From Synergistaceae bacterium (lineage in GTDB: Bacteria; Synergistota; Synergistia; Synergistales; Synergistaceae): DNA of 5,672 nt. Positions 1-4,493 of this stretch are shown piece after piece; the stretch's first letter is position 1, and each line of letters opens with the position of its first letter. The DNA is taken from the NCBI GenBank assembly GCA_031271065.1, contig JAISWP010000094.1, positions 1-5,672 on the forward strand, written 5' to 3'. The position numbers and the translations under genes are program-made. A model generated the notes under the pieces. That model saw only the letters and a program-made list of their open reading frames with translations. It had not been told where the DNA came from and did not search any database.

Positions 1-54
1 TAAACGACAGATAGCAGCAAATTCGTAAAACCACTACGTTTCCATAACTTGAAA

Positions 55-87
55 AAAGCCCTTCATCCTTGTCGTATGAAGGGCTTT
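55..87. terminator. Intrinsic terminator, possibly bidirectional
   Basis: A perfect inverted repeat pairs GCCCTTCAT (58-66) with ATGAAGGGC (76-84). The loop is 9 bases, and three A-T pairs extend the stem on each side. On the plus strand it is followed by TTTGCTATTTT. On the minus strand the stem is followed by an uninterrupted run of six T. No gene ending here is visible inside the window. The simplest reading is that it ends a plus-strand gene lying left of position 1; a TAA happens to sit at 1-3. The better T-run is on the minus strand, so it could also stop antisense transcription. Confidence 0.75.
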
Positions 88-283
88 GCTATTTTCAGGC
101 TGTAAAAGTCGGGATTAAACTCGTTCAGAAAACTTGCAATCCTCGTCCATCGTAGCTATGTGAAGAAAAATCATTTGAAAATCAGCGCCAAACAAAGCAT
201 GATAAAAGCCGCACTTAACGAAGATTACCTCCTGGCGCTGATCGAAAATTTATGAAACGGCCGTGTAAGGCAGCGACTAATTA
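88..283. other. Intergenic spacer, no gene recognised; contains an inverted repeat
   Basis: This AT-rich stretch lies between the left terminator and the tRNA-Cys promoter, and I find no convincing gene in it. The longest plus-strand frame runs to a TGA at 253-255 and could start at GTG 160 or ATG 199. That gives 31 or 18 codons, and I recognise no family in it. The one structured element is a perfect 10-bp inverted repeat, ATCAGCGCCA at 181-190 and TGGCGCTGAT at 233-242, separated by 42 bases. Confidence 0.5.
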
Positions 284-313
284 TTGACCGAAGCGGCAGT
301 CATCTGCTAATAT
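284..313 (+). promoter_or_regulatory. Sigma70-type promoter of the tRNA-Cys gene
   Basis: A -35 hexamer TTGACC (284-289) and a -10 hexamer TAATAT (308-313) are separated by 18 bases. This places the predicted transcription start near 320, about 12 bases before the mature tRNA 5' end. That suits a short leader removed by RNase P. No other gene lies between the promoter and the tRNA. Confidence 0.65.
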
Positions 314-331
314 ATAGCGCGTTCGCAAAAT

Positions 332-405
332 GGCGGCATAGCCAAGTGGTAAGGCAGAGGACTGCAAATCCTTCACCCCCGGTTCGAATCCGGGTGCCGC
401 CTCCA
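332..405 (+). tRNA. tRNA-Cys (anticodon GCA), CCA end encoded
   Basis: The complete cloverleaf can be folded by hand. The 7-bp acceptor stem pairs GGCGGCA (332-338) with TGCCGCC (395-401). The D stem pairs GCC (341-343) with GGC (353-355). The anticodon stem is GAGGA (357-361) with TCCTT (369-373), including one G-U pair. The anticodon GCA is at 364-366, preceded by CT and followed by AA. The variable loop is 4 bases. The T stem CCCGG/CCGGG encloses TTCGAAT. The discriminator is T402, the base required by cysteinyl-tRNA synthetase, and CCA is encoded at 403-405. It delivers cysteine to UGC and UGU codons. The gene appears to be a single-gene unit with its own promoter and terminator. Confidence 0.97.
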
Positions 406-436
406 GACAGTCAGCTAAGTAATGCCAGATATAACC

Positions 437-467
437 AAAAAACCGGTGAAAAGCCGGTTTTTTCTTT
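437..467 (+). terminator. Intrinsic terminator of the tRNA-Cys unit
   Basis: AAAAAACCGG (437-446) pairs with CCGGTTTTTT (454-463) around a 7-base loop. The T-run continues as TTTTTTCTTT. It lies 32 bases after the encoded CCA. The A-run on the left flank gives a T-run on the minus strand too, so it may work in both directions. Confidence 0.85.
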
Positions 468-626
468 AAATACGCGCTCAAGATACGACTTCTGCTTCGG
501 GGCATAGTGAACGGCCTTGCCGAAAGCGGGTTTCGGAAGCGCAGCGGCTTCTTGCGCCCATGCGAAGAATTCGTCCGAAATCAAGATTTTCCGGATTCAC
601 ACATTTTATTTTACAGACTCGCATAA

Positions 627-658
627 AAAGGGGACGCCCCGGTTCGGGGCGCCCCTTT
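627..658 (-). terminator. Intrinsic terminator of the rny-ymdB operon
   Basis: This GC-rich stem lies just after the ymdB stop codon at 663. GGGG (630-633) pairs with CCCC (652-655). The stem continues through CG/CG and CCCC (637-640)/GGGG (646-649), around a GGTTC loop, with A634 bulged. Read on the minus strand the stem is followed by TTTTT, as expected for the end of the leftward operon. The plus-strand T-run is only three bases. Confidence 0.88.
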
Positions 659-662
659 GTGC

Positions 663-1445
663 TCACTGTGAGTCATCTTTTACGCTGATTCTTCTTATTG
701 CCAATGCCCTTCCGGTTTCGCCGTCGATCTCTGCTGCGACGCCTTCCACCATCGGGTGAGAGTTTTCTGTCTCGAATTTCGAGGGAATTCCGTATAGAAA
801 TTTCGGCATGACCGAGTCATAGCTGTTGCCGATCACCCCGCCGTGTCCGCCTGTCATTCCGGCGTCTGTTATGTACGCGGTGCCGCCGGGCAGAATGGTT
901 TCGTCCGCTGTCTGCACGTGGGTGTGGGTTCCGGCAAAGAGGGAAACACGGCCGTCCAGGTATCTGCCAAGCGCGATTTTCTCCGCGGTCGCTTCCGCGT
1001 GGAAATCGACCAGCACCGCCATCTCACCGGATGCGGCCAGCACGGAGTCCGCTGTGCGAAACGGACAATCCACCGGCGCCATGAAAGCCCTTCCCATCAG
1101 GTTTAACACACCCAGCCTGGCTCCGCCGCGTTCCACCACGCAGTAACCGGCTCCGGGCGCGCCCTGGGGATAATTCGCCGGACGCAGCACCTTCGGTTCT
1201 CTATCCAGCACCGCCGCGAACTCTTTTTTGTCCCAGATGTGGTTTCCCGAAGTCATGGCGTCTATACCGAGGGAGAAGAGCTCGTCCATGATGCGTTCCG
1301 TCATCCCGAAACCAGCCGCCGCGTTTTCGCAGTTGGCCACCACGAAATCAAACGGGCCCTCACTGTTCCGCAGGGAGGGGAGCAGGTTCCTCAGTGCGTT
1401 TCTTCCAGGTCTTCCGCAGATGTCTCCGATAAACAGGATTTTCAT
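663..1445 (-). CDS. ymdB: YmdB-family metallophosphoesterase (TIGR00282 type)
   Basis: The 260-residue product has the full length usual for the YmdB family of dinuclear-metal phosphoesterases. In Bacillus subtilis YmdB hydrolyses cyclic nucleotides such as 2',3'-cAMP in vitro and affects biofilm and motility decisions, probably through RNA turnover. The metal ligands are all visible: D8 in the N-terminal FIGD motif, E40-N41 (the ENAA block), N68-H69 (SGNHIWDKKE), H149 (DFHAEAT), and H174/H176 (GTHTHVQTAD). Other family blocks present are RPANYP (88-93) and the AYITDAGMTG segment. No signal peptide or membrane segment is seen, so it should be cytoplasmic. It starts at ATG, 5 bases after the rny stop. 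Its ribosome site is only a weak AGG overlapping that stop (TAGGTCTTATG), which points to translational coupling with rny. A strong terminator follows. The family assignment is firm; the physiological substrate in this organism is unknown. Confidence 0.95.
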   Translation of the reverse strand: MKILFIGDICGRPGRNALRNLLPSLRNSEGPFDFVVANCENAAAGFGMTERIMDELFSLGIDAMTSGNHIWDKKEFAAVLDREPKVLRPANYPQGAPGAGYCVVERGGARLGVLNLMGRAFMAPVDCPFRTADSVLAASGEMAVLVDFHAEATAEKIALGRYLDGRVSLFAGTHTHVQTADETILPGGTAYITDAGMTGGHGGVIGNSYDSVMPKFLYGIPSKFETENSHPMVEGVAAEIDGETGRALAIRRISVKDDSQ

Positions 1446-1450
1446 AAGAC

Positions 1451-2998
1451 CTATTTCGCGTAGTCGACCGCTCTGGTCTCGCGGATGAGCGTGACCTTTA
1501 TCTGTCCGGGATACTTCATCTCGGATTCGATTTTGCGAGCTATATCATAGGCGAGTTTCTGCATCTGTCCTTCGTCGGTCGTTTCGGGCGACACCGCTAC
1601 CCGCACCTCGCGGCCGGCCTGTATTGCGAACGCTTTGCTCACTCCGGAGAATGAGTTCGCTATTTCTTCCAGTTTCTCGAGGCGTTTGACATAAGCGTCA
1701 AGGCTCTCCCTGCGGGCGCCGGGCCTGGAAGCGCTGGCCGCGTCGGCGGCCGCCACGAGAAGGGCGTAAAGGGTCTGAGGTTCCTCGTCCTCGTGGTGGG
1801 ATGCGATCGCGTTTATTATCTCGGGCGCTTCGTTATAGCGCTTTGCTATATCCGCTCCGATGAGAGCGTGCGGCCCCTCAACCTGATGGTCGACCGCCTT
1901 GCCTATGTCGTGCAGAAGCCCCGCGCGTTTTGCCGTCGCCTCGTCGAGACCCAGTTCGGCCGCGAAAAATCCGCACAGATGCGCGACTTCGAGGCTGTGG
2001 TGAAGGGCGTTCTGCCCGTAGCTTGCCCTGAAACGAAGCTGTCCTATGAGCTTGGCGAGTTCGGAATGCATGTGCTTGACGCCCGCTTCGAGAAGCGCTT
2101 CCTCTCCGGCCTCTACGATCTGAACCTCCACGTCGCGCTTCGCCTTTTCGATTATCTCCTCGATGCGCGTGGGATGTATCCTTCCATCCTGGATGAGACG
2201 TTCGAGGGAGAGGCGCGCAACCTCCCGCCTGACCGGGTCGAAGCAGCTCAGGGTGACGGCCTCAGGGGTGTCGTCTACTATCAGGTCTACGCCGGTCAGG
2301 GTCTCGAAGGTCCTGATGTTTCTGCCTTCTCTGCCTATGATGCGTCCTTTCATCTCGTCGGACGGTATCGGCACGACGCTCACCGCTATTTCGGACGTGA
2401 AATCCACGCTGCATCGCTGGACGGCTACCGCAATGATCTCCTGGGCTTTCCTGTCGGCGTCGCGCTTTGCGCGTTCCTCCATCTCCTTCAGCCTGAGCCC
2501 TATGATGTGGTTTGCCTCGGACTCCACTTCGCTCAGAAGGAGCTGTTTTGCGTCTTCGCGGGACATCCGGGCTATCTCCTCGAGCTTTTCCACCAGCCTG
2601 CCCTCTTTTTGGGAGACTTCATCGGAGCGCTGTTTGATCTCCTCGAGTTTCTGCCTGAGTTCTTCCTCCCGTTTGGCCGCGTTTTCCAGCTTCCTGTCGA
2701 GGTTTTCCTCTTTCTGTTCCAGCTTGCGCTCGGCCCGCTGGAGTTCGCTGCGGCGCTCTTTTGTCTCCTTGTCGACTTCCTGGCGCAGACGATGTATCTC
2801 GTCTCTCGTCTCGGCCATGAGGTCCTTCCGCGCCTTTTCGGCTTTGTCGGCCGCTTCCTGCAGCAGTTTTTCCGCTTTGGAGACTGCTCCTTCCTCTCTT
2901 TTGCCCTGCACGATTTTGTAGGCGAAAATACCGGCCGCGACACCTGCCGCAGTGCCGGCTATTACTAAACACACCGTCACAACAGGATAAAAATCCAT
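1451..2998 (-). CDS. rny: Ribonuclease Y, membrane-anchored endoribonuclease
   Basis: The 515-residue product is the normal length for RNase Y, which initiates mRNA decay by endonucleolytic cleavage at the inner membrane. Domains in order: one N-terminal membrane helix (about residues 5-28); a long charged coiled coil rich in K, E and R (about 35-190); a KH RNA-binding domain with the GRIIGREGRNIR signature at 218-229; an HD domain with H334, H363-D364 (LLHDIGKAVDH), H377, H401-H402 and D419 (AAADAAS); and a conserved C-terminal tail. All expected HD metal ligands are present, so it should be active. The ATG is preceded by GAGGTGAT (minus strand, 3004-3011), an eight-base match to the 16S anti-Shine-Dalgarno end, five bases before the start. 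It is the first gene of a two-gene operon with ymdB, a pairing also known in B. subtilis (ymdA-ymdB). Confidence 0.98.
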   Translation of the reverse strand: MDFYPVVTVCLVIAGTAAGVAAGIFAYKIVQGKREEGAVSKAEKLLQEAADKAEKARKDLMAETRDEIHRLRQEVDKETKERRSELQRAERKLEQKEENLDRKLENAAKREEELRQKLEEIKQRSDEVSQKEGRLVEKLEEIARMSREDAKQLLLSEVESEANHIIGLRLKEMEERAKRDADRKAQEIIAVAVQRCSVDFTSEIAVSVVPIPSDEMKGRIIGREGRNIRTFETLTGVDLIVDDTPEAVTLSCFDPVRREVARLSLERLIQDGRIHPTRIEEIIEKAKRDVEVQIVEAGEEALLEAGVKHMHSELAKLIGQLRFRASYGQNALHHSLEVAHLCGFFAAELGLDEATAKRAGLLHDIGKAVDHQVEGPHALIGADIAKRYNEAPEIINAIASHHEDEEPQTLYALLVAAADAASASRPGARRESLDAYVKRLEKLEEIANSFSGVSKAFAIQAGREVRVAVSPETTDEGQMQKLAYDIARKIESEMKYPGQIKVTLIRETRAVDYAK

Positions 2999-3078
2999 TT
3001 TTTATCACCTCATCGTTGTCGTTTGTCAAGGTACGCACTGCCGTCAGCCGTGGTATGCCGAAAGAGGATATCCATGTC

Positions 3079-3094
3079 TGGCTGATTGCAGCCA
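3079..3094 (-). promoter_or_regulatory. Palindrome at the predicted 5' end of the rny transcript
   Basis: TGGCTG and CAGCCA form a perfect 6-bp inverted repeat around a 4-base loop. It lies immediately downstream of the proposed rny -10 box, so it covers the predicted start of transcription. It could form a 5'-terminal stem-loop on the rny mRNA or be an operator for a dimeric regulator. Neither role can be decided from the sequence alone. Confidence 0.4.
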
Positions 3095-3098
3095 CTTG

Positions 3099-3127
3099 AT
3101 TTTACAGGGAAAATATATTTTGCTCAA
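3099..3127 (-). promoter_or_regulatory. Candidate sigma70-type promoter of the rny-ymdB operon
   Basis: Read on the minus strand, TTGAGC (3122-3127) and TAAAAT (3099-3104) are separated by exactly 17 bases. The predicted start is near 3092, giving a leader of roughly 93 bases before the rny ATG. It is the best-matching pair I found upstream of rny. Its -35 box overlaps that of a candidate promoter firing the other way. Confidence 0.5.
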
Positions 3128-3147
3128 GGGTCCGGAGATAATATAAA
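3120..3147 (+). promoter_or_regulatory. Possible distal promoter of ompH
   Basis: TTGCTC (3120-3125) and TATAAA (3142-3147) are 16 bases apart. The -35 box overlaps that of the leftward rny promoter, so the two would compete for polymerase. The match is weaker than for the downstream ompH promoter, and it may be unused. Confidence 0.3.
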
Positions 3148-3178
3148 TGAATTTACGCATCAAATCGATCGAAAACAG

Positions 3179-3207
3179 TTGCTAAATTCGCATATGATCA
3201 TTATACT
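3179..3207 (+). promoter_or_regulatory. Main candidate promoter of ompH
   Basis: TTGCTA (3179-3184) and TATACT (3202-3207) are separated by exactly 17 bases. The predicted start is near 3212-3214, leaving a leader of about 58 bases that contains the AAGGAGG ribosome site at 3254-3260. Confidence 0.6.
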
Positions 3208-3270
3208 TGGCACGATGAATTTGTTTTGCAATAACGTCGAAGCTATTTATACCAAGGAGGTTTTTGTTTG

Positions 3271-3726
3271 ATGCCCGTTGCGAAAAAAATTGTTTTGCTC
3301 GCCGCCATAGCTGTATTTGCGGGAATGTCCGCCAGCACGTCCGCTTGGGCGGCGGCAGCGGAAGAAAGGGTGGGCGCGATAGATCCGCAGAGGGTGCTCT
3401 TCCAGCATCCCAAGTACGAGCAGACTTTAAATCAGATAAAAAATATCGCTGATCAGAAGCAGGTCGCCGCGAAAGGCGAGATAGACAAAGAGCCGGACAA
3501 CAATAAAAAGGCGGAAATTTTCCAGAATATGAGGCGCTCCATAGCTGAGGAGGAACAGAAGCTGATGCAGCCTCTTTTCAAGGAGATCGATATAGCTGTG
3601 CGCACCGTGGCCGCCGCCAAGAAGATCACGGTAGTGGTCGATAAGACCGCGCTCTTTTACGGCGGCCAGGACATCACCGACGACGTGGTGCAGGAGCTGA
3701 AAAAAAAGAACGCCAGCGGAGGTTGA
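3271..3726 (+). CDS. ompH: OmpH/Skp-family periplasmic chaperone
   Basis: The 151-residue precursor resembles the OmpH/Skp family, which holds unfolded outer-membrane proteins in the periplasm before assembly. A signal peptide is clear: basic start (MPVAKK), hydrophobic core at about residues 7-20, and a likely signal peptidase cut after AWA at about residue 27. The mature part opens with the family's VGAIDPQRVLFQHPKYE block (34-50). A charged helical stretch (about 51-108) should form the paired coiled-coil arm. The family's closing block follows: ITVVVDKTALFYGGQDITDDVV at 119-140. ATG 3271 follows AAGGAGG with 10 bases between. A TTG at 3268, 7 bases away, would add one residue and cannot be excluded. 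The gene has its own promoter and terminator. No bamA, lpxD or fabZ neighbour, the usual partners of skp, is seen on either side. Confidence 0.9.
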   Translation: MPVAKKIVLLAAIAVFAGMSASTSAWAAAAEERVGAIDPQRVLFQHPKYEQTLNQIKNIADQKQVAAKGEIDKEPDNNKKAEIFQNMRRSIAEEEQKLMQPLFKEIDIAVRTVAAAKKITVVVDKTALFYGGQDITDDVVQELKKKNASGG

Positions 3727-3781
3727 TCTAAACGCTGGATTCCGTTCCGGGCCGTTTGTACGTAATCTTTGTTCTCAAGCC

Positions 3782-3811
3782 AGGCCCCTCTGTCCAGGAG
3801 GGGCCTTTTTA
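3782..3811 (+). terminator. Intrinsic terminator of ompH
   Basis: AGGCCCCTC (3782-3790) pairs perfectly with GAGGGGCCT (3798-3806) around a 7-base loop, followed by TTTTT. It lies about 55 bases after the ompH stop and separates ompH from the next gene. Confidence 0.9.
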
Positions 3812-3856
3812 TGTTAGGATAATGTAAACGATCTGACACTCGGAGGCGATCTCGTC

Positions 3857-4351
3857 ATGGCAGAACTGAAACTTAGCTGCGAGACAGTTGAAATACCGGA
3901 AGATTGCAACGTGATAGTGGGACAGAGCCATTTTATAAAGACTGTTGAGGATATTTTCGAGGCTCTCGTCACGTCGTCGCCGTCGCTGAAGTTCGGGATA
4001 GCGTTCTGCGAAGCGTCGATAGAGAAACTGGTTCGCAGGGACGGCAACGATGAGGCGCTGACCGGGTGCGCGGTGAGAAACGCGCTCAAAATCGCCGCCG
4101 GACATACGTTTGTGGTGGTGATCAAAAACGGTTATCCTATCAACGTCCTGAACCGCATAAAAGCCGTGCAGGAAGTATGCGGTATTTTCGCCGCCACCGC
4201 GAACCCTCTGCAGGTGATAGTGGCTGAAAGCGAGCAGGGGAGAGGAGTCATAGGGGTGATAGACGGAGCCTCTCCTATCGGAACAGAGGACTCGGCCGGC
4301 GAACAGTGGAGGAAAAACCTGCTTCGAAACGTCATAGGTTATAAGAGATAG
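3857..4351 (+). CDS. Adenosine-specific kinase (PF04008 family)
   Basis: The 164-residue product matches the small, single-domain family named adenosine-specific kinase after structural and binding work on the Pyrobaculum aerophilum member. It is widespread in archaea and anaerobic bacteria, and its physiological role is not firmly settled. Conserved blocks are visible along the whole length: FCEAS (50-54), VRRDGND (59-65), AGHTFVVVIK (81-90), YPINVLNRIK (93-102), EVCGIFAATANP (106-117), GRGVIGVIDG (128-137) and the closing GYKR. The length is normal and no signal or membrane segment is seen, so it is expected in the cytoplasm. ATG 3857 is preceded by GGAGG at 3842-3846 with a 10-base spacer. 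The ompH terminator lies upstream, so a promoter should sit between 3811 and 3841, but only a poor -10-like match (GATAAT at 3818-3823) is seen. No terminator follows, so it may be cotranscribed with rnj. Confidence 0.9.
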   Translation: MAELKLSCETVEIPEDCNVIVGQSHFIKTVEDIFEALVTSSPSLKFGIAFCEASIEKLVRRDGNDEALTGCAVRNALKIAAGHTFVVVIKNGYPINVLNRIKAVQEVCGIFAATANPLQVIVAESEQGRGVIGVIDGASPIGTEDSAGEQWRKNLLRNVIGYKR

Positions 4352-4436
4352 AAAACATAGAAAGGGTAATATCTGTAAATGGGAAAAATTGATTCAGACA
4401 CTGCCGTCGGCGGGTTGTCAGCGGTAAGGGATTGGG

Positions 4437-4471
4437 GCGCGCCTCGTACCGGGTCCTGCGGTAAGGCGCGC
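4437..4471 (+). promoter_or_regulatory. Strong GC-rich hairpin in the rnj leader
   Basis: GCGCGCCT (4437-4444) pairs perfectly with AGGCGCGC (4464-4471). After a 2-base bulge (4445-4446) the stem continues with TACCG (4447-4451) and CGGTA (4459-4463) around the 7-base loop GGTCCTG. That is 13 pairs in all. No T-run follows, so it is not an intrinsic terminator. It ends only 6 bases before the rnj ribosome site GAGGAG (4477-4482), a position suited to controlling rnj translation or mRNA stability. A control role is inferred from position only. Confidence 0.5.
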
Positions 4472-4493
4472 GGCATGAGGAGCGCGTCATAAC

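Noticed and set aside
222..236. AGGAGGTAA-like ribosome site on the minus strand of the left spacer
   Set aside because: No start codon at proper spacing opens a frame of useful length. Probably coincidence.
160..255. Plus-strand 31-codon frame (GTG 160, alternative ATG 199) in the left spacer
   Set aside because: It has no good ribosome site and no recognisable family, and it overlaps the inverted repeat. Too short to support as a gene.
281..505. Minus-strand 74-codon frame across the tRNA gene, containing an APGFEPGVKDLQSSALPLGYA-like stretch
   Set aside because: It is the antisense translation of the tRNA-Cys gene and its flanks. This type of sequence is a known false protein prediction over tRNAs.
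516..539. Small hairpin CCGAAA (520-525)/TTTCGG (531-536) between the tRNA unit and the ymdB terminator
   Set aside because: The stem is only 6 bp with no T-run on either strand and no adjacent gene to control. Within chance expectation.
1793..2968. Plus-strand 391-codon frame opposite rny
   Set aside because: It lies entirely antisense to a full-length RNase Y gene with all its motifs. Its translation is a low-complexity mirror of the coiled coil (F, L and R rich) and shows no domain.
3004..3029. TTGACA on the minus strand (3024-3029) with a GATAAA-like -10 overlapping the rny ribosome site
   Set aside because: Transcription would begin at or after the ATG and remove the ribosome site, so it cannot serve the full-length rny gene.
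3226..3253. TTGCAA-16-TATACC promoter-like pair just before ompH
   Set aside because: Its start would fall on or after the AAGGAGG ribosome site, leaving no usable leader. The upstream pair at 3179-3207 fits better.
3812..3823. TAGGAT/GATAAT -10-like sequences upstream of the adenosine-specific kinase gene
   Set aside because: The -35 position would fall inside the ompH terminator stem and shows no match. A promoter is expected here, but this one cannot be supported.
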